From positions 962,933-1,026,932 of the forward strand of contig NZ_JAANNP010000001.1 of NCBI RefSeq assembly GCF_011250635.1: 64,000 bases of DNA. The letters run 5' to 3'. Below, piece by piece: positions 28,979 to 37,249 of this stretch. The stretch's first letter is position 1; the number at the start of each line of letters is the position of its first letter. Under the pieces are notes generated by a model. It saw nothing but the letters and a program-made list of their open reading frames with translations. It was not told where the DNA came from and made no database searches. A program made the position numbers and the translations under genes. The stretch comes from Motilibacter deserti (lineage in GTDB: Bacteria > Actinomycetota > Actinomycetes > Motilibacterales > Motilibacteraceae).

Positions 28979-30001
28979 GTGACGTACGCCGACGACGAGT
29001 TCGTGCAGCGGCTCCCCAAGGTGGAGCTCCACGTCCACCTCGAGGGCTCGATGCAGCCCTCGACCCTGCTCCAGCTGCTCGCCAAGCACCGCGGCCTCTC
29101 CGCGCTGGAGGCGATCCCGAACTCCCCGGACGCCCTGCGCGAGTGGTACGCCTTCCGCGACTTCGCCCACTTCATCGAGGTCTACCTCGCCTCCGTCGAG
29201 GTCCTGCGCGACCCCGAGGACTTCGAGCTGCTCTCCCGCACCACGGCCCTCGGGCTGGCCGCCCAGCAGGTCCGGTACGCCGAGGTGACGTGGTCGCCAC
29301 AGCTGCACCTCGGCCGGGGCCTCCCCCTCGCCGAGGTCTTCGCCGGGCTCGAGCAGGGGCGTCGGGCCGCCGAGGCGGAGTCCGGCGTGGTCCTGCGCTG
29401 GGTCACCGACGTGAGCGGCCACCTGGGGCCGGACGAGGCCGAGCGCGCGCTCGACGCGGTCCTGGAGCTGGAGGCCCCGTCGGTCATCGGCTTCGGCCTC
29501 GGCGGTCCGGAGGTCGACCGCGCGGACTACGCGCACGTGTTCGCCCGGGCGCGTGCTGCCGGCCTGCGCAGCCTGCCCCACGCCGGCGAGGTCACCGGGC
29601 CGGAGTCGGTCTGGTCCGCGCTCGACGACCTCGGGGCCGAGCGCATCGGGCACGGGATCGCGGCCGCCCGCGACCCCCGCCTGCTCGCGCGGCTCGCCGC
29701 CGAGCAGGTGGCGCTCGAGGTCTGCCCGACGAGCAACGTCCGCACCCGGGTGGTCCCGTCGCTGGCCGAGCACCCGCTGCGCCGGCTGCTCGACGCCGGG
29801 GTGCCGGTCACGATCGCGAGCGACGACCCGCCGATGTTCGGCACGACGCTTCACCAGGAGCACCTGGCCTGCCTGCAGCAGCTCGGCCTCCGCCGGGCCG
29901 AGCTGATGGAGACGGTCGCGGTGGGCGTACGCGCCTCCTCCGCCCCCGAGCCCCTGCGCCAGCGGGTGCTGGAAGAGCTGGCGGCCGTGCCGCTGGACTA
30001 G
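28979..30001 (+). CDS. add: Adenosine deaminase family protein
   Basis: 340-aa TIM-barrel amidohydrolase of the adenosine/adenine deaminase family. Zinc ligands and catalytic residues are visible: VELHVHLEG (His18, His20), LPHAGEV (His201, Glu204), ERIGHG, and SDDPPMFGTTL (Asp282, Asp283). The SDDPPMF form also occurs in adenine or aminodeoxyfutalosine deaminases, so the substrate could be adenosine, adenine or a related nucleoside. The GTG start is preceded by GAGG. It is divergent from the MerR-ahcY operon. Together they would drive SAH hydrolysis forward by turning adenosine into inosine. Confidence 0.88.
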   Translation: MTYADDEFVQRLPKVELHVHLEGSMQPSTLLQLLAKHRGLSALEAIPNSPDALREWYAFRDFAHFIEVYLASVEVLRDPEDFELLSRTTALGLAAQQVRYAEVTWSPQLHLGRGLPLAEVFAGLEQGRRAAEAESGVVLRWVTDVSGHLGPDEAERALDAVLELEAPSVIGFGLGGPEVDRADYAHVFARARAAGLRSLPHAGEVTGPESVWSALDDLGAERIGHGIAAARDPRLLARLAAEQVALEVCPTSNVRTRVVPSLAEHPLRRLLDAGVPVTIASDDPPMFGTTLHQEHLACLQQLGLRRAELMETVAVGVRASSAPEPLRQRVLEELAAVPLD

Positions 30002-30013
30002 CGGCCAGGCGGC

Positions 30014-30556
30014 TCACACCAGCCCGGGCAGCCCGTCGAGGCTCTCGGCGTTGGCCTCCGCGCGATAGGCGACGAGCCCGGCGGGGCCGCTCTTCTCCGC
30101 GCCGAGCCGGATCAGGTCCCGCTCCCCCGCGAAGTCCATGATGGGCACGCCCCAGCCGCAGGAGTCGCTGACGCGCTCGACGTCCACGACGACGACCGCG
30201 CGCGTGCTGGGGTGCGGCGGGTGCTGCGCGACGACCTCGTCGAAGGCCGGGCTGCCCGGCAGCTCGACTCGCCCGCGGCCGTGCAGCCGCACGATGCGCG
30301 GGCGCTTGTCGAAGGAGCAGAACATCAGGCAGATGCGGCCGTTCTCGCGCAGGTGCGCGATGGTCTCGACCCCGCTGCCGGTGTAGTCGACCCAGCCGAC
30401 GCGGTGCGGCCCGAGGACGGAGAAGGTGTCGTGCCCGCGCGGGGAGACGTTGACGTGGCCGTCCCCCGACAGCGGCGCGGTCGCCACGAAGAACATGCGC
30501 TGTGCGTCGATCCAGCGCTGCAGCGACTCGTCGATCCCGTCGAACACCTTGCCCAT
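30014..30556 (-). CDS. Pyridoxamine 5'-phosphate oxidase family protein
   Basis: 180-aa flavin-binding split-barrel protein: QRMFFVATAPLSGDGHVNVSPRGHDTFSVLGPHRVGWVDYTGSGVETIAHLRENGRICLMFCSFDKRPRIVRLHGRGRVE. The SPRG and DYTGSG patterns are typical of PPOX-like FMN/F420 enzymes annotated as general-stress or pyridoxamine-phosphate-oxidase-like; true PdxH residues are not complete. ATG 30556 begins at the conserved domain; the longer frame to 30931 runs through the divergent SDR gene and is rejected. It is convergent with the deaminase gene. Confidence 0.86.
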   Translation of the reverse strand: MGKVFDGIDESLQRWIDAQRMFFVATAPLSGDGHVNVSPRGHDTFSVLGPHRVGWVDYTGSGVETIAHLRENGRICLMFCSFDKRPRIVRLHGRGRVELPGSPAFDEVVAQHPPHPSTRAVVVVDVERVSDSCGWGVPIMDFAGERDLIRLGAEKSGPAGLVAYRAEANAESLDGLPGLV

Positions 30557-30640
30557 GGCACCCGAGTCTAGGAAGCCGCGGCGGCGGGTCCCGCGGAGAT
30601 TGCCCTGGCGGCACCCGGAGGAGTCCGGGATGCTGCGGCC

Positions 30641-31399
30641 ATGGAAGACGCCCGGCGCCCCGTGACCGTCGTGACCGGCGCGAGCCGGGGCATCGGCGCG
30701 GCGATCGCGCTGCGCCTCGCGGCCGCGGGCCACGACGTCGCCGTGAACTACCGCTCGGACCGTGACGCCGCCGGGGACGTCGTCGCGGCGGTGACGGCCA
30801 CCGGGGCACGTGCCGTCGCCGTGCGCGGCGACGTCACCGACGAGGCCGCGGTCGAGGAGCTGTTCGCGACCGCGCAGGACCGCCTCGGCCCCGTCACCGG
30901 CCTGGTCAACAACGCCGGCGCCACCCTGCACGTGGGCGACCTGGCCGACACCCCGGCCTCTGTCGTGCGCGAGGTGGTCGAGCTCAACCTGGTCGCCGTC
31001 CTGCTCTGCGCGCGTCGGGCGGCCCAGCTGATGTCCGTACGCAGGGGTGGCCCGGGCGGCGTCATCGTGAGCCTCTCCTCGGCCGCCGCGACCCTCGGCT
31101 CACCGCACGAGTACGTCCACTACGCCGCGGCCAAGGCCGGGGTCGACGCCATGACGGTGGGGCTGGCCAAGGAGCTCGCCGAGGACGGCATCCGCGTCAA
31201 CGCGGTGGCCGCGGGCACGGTGCGCACGCGCATCCACGCCGACGCCGGCGACCCCGGCCGCCCGGACCGCGTCGCGCCCCGGATCCCGCTGCGAAGGCCC
31301 GGGACCGCCGACGAGATCGCGGCGGCGGTCGCATGGCTCATGGGGGCGGAGGCGACGTACGCGACCGGGGCCGTGCTGCGGGTGGCCGGCGGGCTGTGA
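30641..31399 (+). CDS. SDR-family oxidoreductase (3-oxoacyl-ACP reductase-like)
   Basis: 252-aa classical short-chain dehydrogenase. Cofactor motif TGASRGIG is at 12-19, NNAG near 90, catalytic Ser in VSLSSAAA, and Tyr-x3-Lys as YAAAK. The AVNYRSDRDAA segment favours NADPH. It closely resembles FabG-like reductases, but the substrate is not identifiable. The stop overlaps the GTG of the TOPRIM-protein gene (GTGA), so the two are translationally coupled. Confidence 0.9.
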   Translation: MEDARRPVTVVTGASRGIGAAIALRLAAAGHDVAVNYRSDRDAAGDVVAAVTATGARAVAVRGDVTDEAAVEELFATAQDRLGPVTGLVNNAGATLHVGDLADTPASVVREVVELNLVAVLLCARRAAQLMSVRRGGPGGVIVSLSSAAATLGSPHEYVHYAAAKAGVDAMTVGLAKELAEDGIRVNAVAAGTVRTRIHADAGDPGRPDRVAPRIPLRRPGTADEIAAAVAWLMGAEATYATGAVLRVAGGL

Positions 31400-31989
31400 C
31401 GCCGCCGGGCACCGCGCGCACCGTCGTCCTCGTCGAGGGGGTCAGTGACGCGCAGGCCGTGGAGGCGGCCGCCGAGGGCCGCGGGCTCGACCTGTCCGCG
31501 TGCCGGACCGCGGTCGTCCCGGTCGGCGGGGCCACGAACCTGCCGCGCGCCGTGGAGGCGTACGGGCCGCACGGGCGCAAGCTGCGGCTCGCGGGGCTGT
31601 GCGACGAGCGGGAGGAGCCGTGGGCCGTGCAGGCGCTGGAGCGCGGCGGGCTCGGGCGGGAGCTGGACCGAGCGGGCCTGGAGCGGCTCGGCTTCTTCGT
31701 CTGCGTCGACGACCTCGAGGACGAGCTCGTGCGTGCTCTCGGGCCGGACGCCGTCCAGCGCGTGATCGCGGCGCAGGGTGAGCTGGGCTCCTTCCGCACG
31801 CTGCAGAAGCAGGCAGCGCAGCGGGACCGGCCGGTCGAGCGGCAGCTGTGCCGCTTCTTCGGCAGCGGCTCGGGCCGCAAGACTCGCTACGCCCGCCTGC
31901 TCGTGGAGGCCCTGCCCCCCGACGCGCTGCCCCGGCCGCTCGCCCGGCTGGTCGACGTCCTCGACGGCACGGCAGAGCGCCCCGCCTGA
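31396..31989 (+). CDS. Stand-alone TOPRIM-domain protein (OLD-type)
   Basis: 197 aa. A TOPRIM fold is indicated by VVLVEGVSDAQAVE (Glu14), VPVGGATNLPRAVEAYG, LAGLCDERE (Asp70) and VCVDDLEDELVRALG (Asp105, Asp106, acidic cluster), as in the TOPRIM half of OLD-family nucleases. No ATPase domain is attached. A helical C-terminus (ERQLCRFFGSGSGRKTRYARLLVEAL) follows. Such proteins are usually annotated as ATP-dependent endonuclease-like. GTG 31396 overlaps the SDR stop by 4 bp. Activity and partner are unknown. Confidence 0.75.
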   Translation: MTPPGTARTVVLVEGVSDAQAVEAAAEGRGLDLSACRTAVVPVGGATNLPRAVEAYGPHGRKLRLAGLCDEREEPWAVQALERGGLGRELDRAGLERLGFFVCVDDLEDELVRALGPDAVQRVIAAQGELGSFRTLQKQAAQRDRPVERQLCRFFGSGSGRKTRYARLLVEALPPDALPRPLARLVDVLDGTAERPA

Positions 31990-32053
31990 CGGCCGCAGCC
32001 CTCAACAACGCGCCCGCCCATCTCGTCTAATGAGCGAGGACGGGAGACCCGAC

Positions 32054-32557
32054 GTGGACTTCGACGAGTACGTGGCGGCGCGCGGGCAGGCGCTGGAGCG
32101 GTTCGCGTACGTCCTCACCGGCGACGCGCACCGCGCGCAGGACCTGACGCAGACGGCGCTGCTCAAGGCGTACCGGCACTGGCGGCGCGTCACCGCCGCC
32201 GAGCACCCCGACGCGTACGTGCGACGGATCGTGACGAGGTCCTACGTCGACTGGCGGCGCCGCGGCAGCAGCCGGGAGGAGCCGGTCGACGTGGTGCCGG
32301 ACCTGCCGGAGGAGGGCGCGTCGGCCGACCCGGCGGAGCGCGTCGCGGCGCGTGACGAGCTGCGGCGGGCGCTGGTCACGCTGAGCCCGAAGCAGCGCGC
32401 GGTGCTCGTGCTGCGCGACTACGAGGGCTACGACGACGCGGCCATCGCCGCCACGCTGGACTGCGCGGAGGCGTCGGTGCGCTCGCATGCCAGCCGCGGC
32501 CTCGCCCGGCTGCGCGCCGTCCTGTCCGAGCCGACCGTCCCCGAGGAGCTGCGGTGA
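32054..32557 (+). CDS. SigE-family RNA polymerase sigma factor
   Basis: 167-aa ECF-like sigma factor of the actinobacterial SigE (sigma-24) family: VDFDEYVAARGQALERFAYVLTGDAHRAQDLTQTALLKAYRHW (region 2) and LVTLSPKQRAVLVLRDYEGYDDAAIAATLDCAEASVRSHASRGLARL (region 4 with helix-turn-helix). GTG 32054 gives the usual family start and has GGGAG 7 nt before; ATG 32030 would add eight residues. The stop overlaps the following membrane-protein start (GTGA), the normal arrangement with a cognate regulator. Confidence 0.9.
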   Translation: MDFDEYVAARGQALERFAYVLTGDAHRAQDLTQTALLKAYRHWRRVTAAEHPDAYVRRIVTRSYVDWRRRGSSREEPVDVVPDLPEEGASADPAERVAARDELRRALVTLSPKQRAVLVLRDYEGYDDAAIAATLDCAEASVRSHASRGLARLRAVLSEPTVPEELR

Positions 32558-33150
32558 ACGACGTCGAGGACCTCCTGCCCGAGACGCTGACGGCGGTCGG
32601 CCACGACGCGCCGCACATCCCAGGGCTGGCCGAGGTGGTGCGGCGACGGGCCCGCCGGCAGCGCGCAACCGGCGTGGCCGGGCTCGCCGCAGCGGTCGCC
32701 ACGGCTGCGGTGACCGCGAGCTGGGCCCGCGCCGGGACGGGGGACGACGACCTGCCGGCTGCCGCCCGCGGCTGCACGTCGGCGGTGGAGAACGCCGTCC
32801 TGCCCGCGTGGGCCCGCTTCGGCTTCTCCGAGCCGGAGCCACGCGCAAGCTTCGTGCGCGGCTCGCTGGGCCGCATCCTCGCGATCCTCGGCACTGCGCT
32901 GAACAGCCCGCCCGCCCCGGACCAGCACAACAAGGTGGTCTGGGTGGCCAGCCCCGACGCGCCCTCAGACCGCAGCCCGCTGCGCATCACCGCGACGCTC
33001 GCCGGCACCGGACAGGTCGTGCGGCGCGAGGTGCCGAACGGCCCCGGCCCGTCGATCGTGGACCTGCCCGCGCCCGGGTGCTGGCACCTCGACCTCGCCT
33101 GGGGACCGCACACCGACTCCCTCGACCTCGTCTACGTCCCGCCGAGGTGA
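32554..33150 (+). CDS. Sigma-factor-linked single-pass membrane protein
   Basis: 198 aa. The cytoplasmic N-terminus (LLPETLTAVGHDAPHIPGLAEVVRRRARRQR) is followed by one TM segment (about 40-58) and an extracytoplasmic domain ending APGCWHLDLAWGPHTDSLDLVYVPPR, with two Cys. The layout matches the membrane partners (possible anti-sigma factors or sensors) encoded after SigE-family sigma genes, but no zinc anti-sigma motif is present. GTG 32554 overlaps the sigma gene's stop by 4 bp. Function is inferred from position. Confidence 0.7.
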   Translation: MNDVEDLLPETLTAVGHDAPHIPGLAEVVRRRARRQRATGVAGLAAAVATAAVTASWARAGTGDDDLPAAARGCTSAVENAVLPAWARFGFSEPEPRASFVRGSLGRILAILGTALNSPPAPDQHNKVVWVASPDAPSDRSPLRITATLAGTGQVVRREVPNGPGPSIVDLPAPGCWHLDLAWGPHTDSLDLVYVPPR

Positions 33151-33207
33151 CGCGGCCGACCGGACCTGGTCCGGGAGCCGCAGCGGACACCGGGCACGCT
33201 GAGCGCC

Positions 33208-33822
33208 ATGAGCCGATGGGACGACATGACCGGGCGCCGCACGGGCGCCGACTACGCCGCCCGCTTCGACGCCCTGGCCGCGTCCGGCGCCGACGTGCAC
33301 GGCGAGGCGTCGTTCTGCACGGCCCTCGCGCCGCCGCCGGCGCGCATCCTCGACGCGGGCTGCGGCACCGGCCGGGTCGCGATCCGGCTCGCCGAGCTCG
33401 GCCACGACGTCGTCGGCGTCGACCTGGACCCGTCGATGCTGGCGGTCGCGCGCGAGCGCGCGCCGCAGGTCCCATGGCTGGAGGCGGACCTGGCCCGACT
33501 GGACCTCGCGGCCGCCGGGCTTTCCGCGGCGTTCGACCTCGTCGTCGCGGCCGGCAACGTGGTCCCGCTCGTCGCCCCCGGGACCGAGCCGCAGGTCGTC
33601 TCCGCGCTCGCCCGCCACCTGCGCCCCGACGGCCTGCTGGTCACCGGCTTCGGGCTCGACGCCGCGCACCTCCCGCTCGACGAGCCGACGGTCACCCTGG
33701 CTGACTTCGACGCCTGGTGCGGTGACGCGGGCCTGCAACTGCACGCCCGCTTCGCCACCTGGGACGGCACGCCGTACGCGGGGGGCGGCTACGCCGTCAG
33801 CGTCCACCGCCGAACCCGCTGA
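33208..33822 (+). CDS. Class I SAM-dependent methyltransferase
   Basis: 204 aa. Motif I ILDAGCGTGRVAIRLAELGHDVVGVDLD (residues about 46-73) with the acidic D at its end, then LEADLARLDL (motif II) and FDLVVAAGNVVPLV. This is a Rossmann-type small-molecule methyltransferase with no distinguishing substrate domain. ATG 33208 lies 57 bp after the previous gene. Its product SAH would be a substrate of AhcY, but no specific link is shown. Confidence 0.9.
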   Translation: MSRWDDMTGRRTGADYAARFDALAASGADVHGEASFCTALAPPPARILDAGCGTGRVAIRLAELGHDVVGVDLDPSMLAVARERAPQVPWLEADLARLDLAAAGLSAAFDLVVAAGNVVPLVAPGTEPQVVSALARHLRPDGLLVTGFGLDAAHLPLDEPTVTLADFDAWCGDAGLQLHARFATWDGTPYAGGGYAVSVHRRTR

Positions 33823-33841
33823 AAAAAACTCTGGAGCGGGT

Positions 33842-33865
33842 GGAACCTCCCGCGCAGCCAGTGTC
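33842..33865 (+). promoter_or_regulatory. Candidate ECF-sigma promoter
   Basis: GGAAC (33842-33846), 16-nt spacer, GTC (33863-33865), upstream of the secreted-protein gene at 33924. It resembles extracytoplasmic-function sigma promoters of actinobacteria and could serve the sigma gene encoded just downstream. Confidence 0.4.
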
Positions 33866-33923
33866 TTCGAGCAGGTGGGGACGGCCGACCGGCCGCCCCG
33901 ACCGACGACTCCCGGAGACATCG

Positions 33924-34703
33924 ATGCAGAACTCCACCCTCCCCCGCCGCTCCCTGCGCACCACGCGCGGTCTCACCACGACCGTGCTCGCCGTGGCCGC
34001 GCTCCTCCCCGCGACCGCTGCGCAGGCGGCCGAGCCCGCGCTCCCCACGGCGAAGCAGATCGTCACGCACTTCGCCAAGGACGACAGACTCCGGCCCTAC
34101 GTCCAGCACGCCCGCGACGAGGGGCCGCGGACGGTCGTGCGCGGCGGCGTCTGCTCGCAGCGGTTCGCGAGCCTCGGCTGCCGCCAGATGGTCTCGAGCA
34201 AGGACGCCTCGGTGATGGTGTTCGGCACCGCCCAGCAGGCGAAGGACTGGACGGGGCACGCCGACGACGTCGCGACCGCCGTCGGCCGTGTCGTCCTGTC
34301 CTACGGCAGCCCGGCCCGGGTCGCGCCGGCGCGGCGCCCCGCCTACGAGAAGGCGTTGCGGGCGTACCTGCGCGAGCACCCCGCGGCCGCCCCGGAGGCG
34401 GTTCGCATCGCCATGCACCTCGCGTCGCAGGGGCTGCTGATGCGCGACGCACGGGACGAGGGCCGCGGCGCCGAGCGGCTCGGCCTCGCCGCCGAGATCG
34501 AGGGCGCGACGCAGATGGTCGCGACCGACGGCGCTGCGGTGCTCGAGTTCGCGGACGCGGCCGCAGCCACGGCGTACGCGTCCAACGCTGACGACACGAC
34601 CTCGCGCGTCGACAACGTGGTCGTGTCCTACGGCAGCCCGGCCCGCGTCCCCGCCGCGGTCCGCCCGGCCTTCGAGAAGGCGTTGCGCAGCTACCTGCGC
34701 TGA
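33924..34703 (+). CDS. Secreted protein with internal duplication
   Basis: 259 aa. Sec signal: LRTTRGLTTTVLAVAALLPATAAQAA. The mature part holds two related halves of about 90 residues, each starting near ARDEG and ending SYGSPARV-x5-RPA(Y/F)EKALR(A/S)YLR (about 115-150 and 225-259). Only the first half has two Cys (VCSQRFASLGC). I recognise no family. GGAG precedes ATG 33924, so the longer frame from 33840 is rejected. It sits directly upstream of a sigma-factor gene, separated by a hairpin, so it may be a target or part of the signalling unit. Confidence 0.78.
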   Translation: MQNSTLPRRSLRTTRGLTTTVLAVAALLPATAAQAAEPALPTAKQIVTHFAKDDRLRPYVQHARDEGPRTVVRGGVCSQRFASLGCRQMVSSKDASVMVFGTAQQAKDWTGHADDVATAVGRVVLSYGSPARVAPARRPAYEKALRAYLREHPAAAPEAVRIAMHLASQGLLMRDARDEGRGAERLGLAAEIEGATQMVATDGAAVLEFADAAAATAYASNADDTTSRVDNVVVSYGSPARVPAAVRPAFEKALRSYLR

Positions 34704-34712
34704 CGCGATGCT

Positions 34713-34738
34713 GGCGGCGCCGCCTCCGCGGCGCCGCC
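34713..34738 (+). terminator. Hairpin between secreted-protein and sigma genes
   Basis: Perfect 11-bp stem GGCGGCGCCGC / GCGGCGCCGCC with a CTCC tetraloop, 10 bp after the stop at 34703. No T-run; it could terminate or attenuate transcription into the sigma gene. Confidence 0.6.
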
Positions 34739-34785
34739 GGCCCAGCCGTCTCGAGCACGAAGCGTGCTACAGGAAGAGTGAATCC

Positions 34786-35304
34786 ATGAAGGAGCCGGAG
34801 GGCTTCCGCGGCTTCGTCGAGTCGCGCTACGCCGCGCTGGTCCGCTTCGGCACCCTGCTCTGCGGCGACCCGGGGCGCGGCGAGGACGCCGTCCAGGACG
34901 CGCTGCTGAAGACGCTGCGCGCGTGGGACCGGCTGGACGTGCACGGCGAGGGCGAGACGGGCGCCGAGGCGTACACCCGGACCGTGATGACGCACGCGGC
35001 GTGGCGGTCTGCGCGGCGCCGCTGGTGGGGCGAGCGGCCGACGGCAGAGCTGCCCGAGCACGCCGGCGCGGACGAGTACGCGGCCGCCGACACCGCCGAC
35101 GCGGTCCGCCGTGCGCTCGCCGCCCTTCCGGCGCAGCAGCGCGTCGTGCTCGTGCTGCGCTACTGGGGCGGGTTGAGCGAAGCAGAGATCGCTGAACAGC
35201 TGAGCTGCTCGCTCGGCACCGTCAAGAGCCGGGCGAGCCGCGCCATCGCGGCCCTGCGGGCCGGCGGCCTGCTGGACGAGACCTTCGAGGGAGGCGCGCG
35301 ATGA
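34786..35304 (+). CDS. SigE-family RNA polymerase sigma factor
   Basis: 172 aa. Region 2: FRGFVESRYAALVRFGTLLCGDPGRGEDAVQDALLKTLRAWDRL. Region 4: LAALPAQQRVVLVLRYWGGLSEAEIAEQLSCSLGTVKSRASRAIAAL, with a helix-turn-helix. It is the second member of this sigma family within 3 kb, clearly diverged from the first. ATG 34786 with an AGGAAGAG upstream is preferred over 34708. Its stop overlaps the next ATG (ATGA), coupling it to a large membrane protein. Confidence 0.9.
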   Translation: MKEPEGFRGFVESRYAALVRFGTLLCGDPGRGEDAVQDALLKTLRAWDRLDVHGEGETGAEAYTRTVMTHAAWRSARRRWWGERPTAELPEHAGADEYAAADTADAVRRALAALPAQQRVVLVLRYWGGLSEAEIAEQLSCSLGTVKSRASRAIAALRAGGLLDETFEGGAR

Positions 35305-36788
35305 GCCGTACCGACGACGACGCGCGGATGCTAGAGCTGCTCGAGCGGGCGGTCTCCGACGTCACCCCGCGGTCCGTCCACCCCACCGACGACGTGCTCG
35401 CGCGGGCCGCACGCTCGCCACTGGCCCGGCTGAGCGGAAGGCTGCGCGCGCTGCTCGGCGCCGTCGTCGCCTTCGCGGCGATCGGAGGGGGCGCGTACGC
35501 GTTCAGCACGGCCGGCGACCCCGACGAGCCCGCACCGTCCCCGCCCGTGACGCTCGATGCGACGCTCCCGGCGGGCTGGACGTACGACGACAGCGGCATC
35601 ACGGTGCGGTGCGGCACCGTGCTCGCGCCGCGCACGGTCTACCGCGGCGCGACCGTCGAGGACGTCACGCAGTGCGGGCAGGACGAGCTCCCCGGCGTCA
35701 CCGGCCCGGTGCTGGTGGTCGGGACGGTGTCCGCCGACGCCCGCGAGGCGCTCGCCGTCCTCGGCACGCCGGCGCTCGTCAACGGCCGGGCGGCGCGCGT
35801 GCTCACCATCGGCGACAGCCCGGTCGACGTGGCGGTGTACGCCCTGGCCGGCGACGCCTCCGCGGGCTACCTCGTGGCCGCGCCCGCCGGGGCGGACGTC
35901 GAGCCGGTCGGCCCGTCGCTGCAGGACGGCGCCGACCTCACGGTCGCGGCCGAGGCCCTCGCGCTGACCGGGCAGGTCCGCGCGTCCGGCGGCGCCGAGC
36001 CCGAGCTCGTCCTGCCCGCGCAGGTGTCGAGCGTCTACCTCGCCCCGGGCGTGACCGGCGAGGGCGACGACGCGCCGGCGTACGTCCGCGACCCGGCGGC
36101 GGTCGAGCGCGTGCTCGCGGCGCTGCGGCCGCCGGACGCGTTCCGCGAGGGCTGCCCCACCCCGGAGACCGGGCGCAGCCTGTGGCTGCAGGACGCCTCG
36201 AGCGGGCGCTGGTCGCGGGTCGTCGTGACGACGGCGCAGGGGCTCTGTCGCACGGCCTGGTCCGAGCTCGGCGGCCGCGGGCCGGTCGGCGACCCGTTGC
36301 GGGTGGTGCGCGAGCTCGACGAGGGCGTTGCCGTGCCCGCGGTGGGGCCGGCAGCCGAGACCGTCGCAGCGGCCGGCCTCTCGGCCGTGGTCCCCGCCGG
36401 CTGGGACGTCGCGCGCGGCCCCGAGTTCGATCCCTGCACGGCGCTCCGGCCGACCGTCGTGCTCGGCGCCCGCGTCCTGCCCAGCTGCGACGTGCGGCAC
36501 GGCGCCCGGCCGCACCAGCCGTACCTCTGGCTGGCGCCGGAGCCGCTGGAGCGCGGCCGGATGCGCACCGACAGCGGCATGGTCCTCGCCGGCGACCCGA
36601 CGGCCCGGCCGGCGCGCGAGGGCGGGACGGTCTCGTGGAGCGACGAGGAGCTGCTCGACGTCGGCGGCGTGACGCTGGACGGCCGGCTCGGCGTCCCGGA
36701 GCGGGGTGACGGGCGGTTCCTGCTCGTCGGGCTGCCGGACGAGCGGGCCGTCGCGGCGGTGGAGCGGCTGGTAGGCGTCAGCCCTTGA
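35301..36788 (+). CDS. Sigma-linked single-pass membrane protein with large exterior domain
   Basis: 495 aa. The cytoplasmic N-terminus (MLELLERAVSDVTPRSVHPTDDVLARAARSPL) is followed by one TM segment (about 50-72) and about 420 extracytoplasmic residues, beta-rich with several Cys (about nine). The exterior part appears duplicated: each half includes an AGWDVARG or AGWTYDDSG-type start and a Cys-x-T/A-L pattern, but I could not align it fully. The position after a SigE-family sigma suggests a sensor or anti-sigma-like partner. The gene's end overlaps the convergent DUF3140 gene by 11 bp. Confidence 0.7.
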   Translation: MSRTDDDARMLELLERAVSDVTPRSVHPTDDVLARAARSPLARLSGRLRALLGAVVAFAAIGGGAYAFSTAGDPDEPAPSPPVTLDATLPAGWTYDDSGITVRCGTVLAPRTVYRGATVEDVTQCGQDELPGVTGPVLVVGTVSADAREALAVLGTPALVNGRAARVLTIGDSPVDVAVYALAGDASAGYLVAAPAGADVEPVGPSLQDGADLTVAAEALALTGQVRASGGAEPELVLPAQVSSVYLAPGVTGEGDDAPAYVRDPAAVERVLAALRPPDAFREGCPTPETGRSLWLQDASSGRWSRVVVTTAQGLCRTAWSELGGRGPVGDPLRVVRELDEGVAVPAVGPAAETVAAAGLSAVVPAGWDVARGPEFDPCTALRPTVVLGARVLPSCDVRHGARPHQPYLWLAPEPLERGRMRTDSGMVLAGDPTARPAREGGTVSWSDEELLDVGGVTLDGRLGVPERGDGRFLLVGLPDERAVAAVERLVGVSP

Positions 36789-37134
36789 GCGGGTCGTGCC
36801 CCCAGTTGCGCAGGCTGGCCCGCCAGCGCGAGTGCTCGACGTCCTCCTTCGTCGGGCGCTGCGCGAGATGGCGGTGCACGTAGCCCGTCACCTTGCGCAT
36901 GTGGGCGAGGTCGTCGTCGGTGAGGTCGGCCTTCGACGTCCGCAGCAGCTCGACGATGCGCCGGCCCGACTCGTGCCCGACGGACTCGCCGCCGTCCGGG
37001 GAGTCCTTGCGCTCGCCCCCGGACCACCCCACCGACTGCGACTCCTCGGTCTCGAGCCACTCCTCGAGCTGCTTCGGCGTCATGTTCACGGCGTCCTCGA
37101 ACGCCTTCACGGTCTCTGCCTTGTCGTCGGCCAC
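36778..37134 (-). CDS. DUF3140 family protein
   Basis: 118-aa acidic, soluble protein: AFEDAVNMTPKQLEEWLETEESQSVGW, GESVGHESGRRIVELLRTSKADLTDDDLAHMRKVTGYVHRHLAQRP, then WRASLRNWGHDP. These segments match DUF3140, found in many actinobacteria and sometimes described as DNA-binding-like; activity is unknown. GTG 37134 is the only reasonable start. Its 3' end overlaps the convergent gene by 11 bp. Confidence 0.88.
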   Translation of the reverse strand: MADDKAETVKAFEDAVNMTPKQLEEWLETEESQSVGWSGGERKDSPDGGESVGHESGRRIVELLRTSKADLTDDDLAHMRKVTGYVHRHLAQRPTKEDVEHSRWRASLRNWGHDPLKG

Positions 37135-37249
37135 CCCGGGGGACTACCCCGCCGGGGATCGGCCCACCCGCGACGCGGAGCGCTCGCACGGGCGTACGAG
37201 CATGTGCCAGCGTGTGCCCGGCGAAGGCAGGGCCGGTGGAAGGAGAGCG

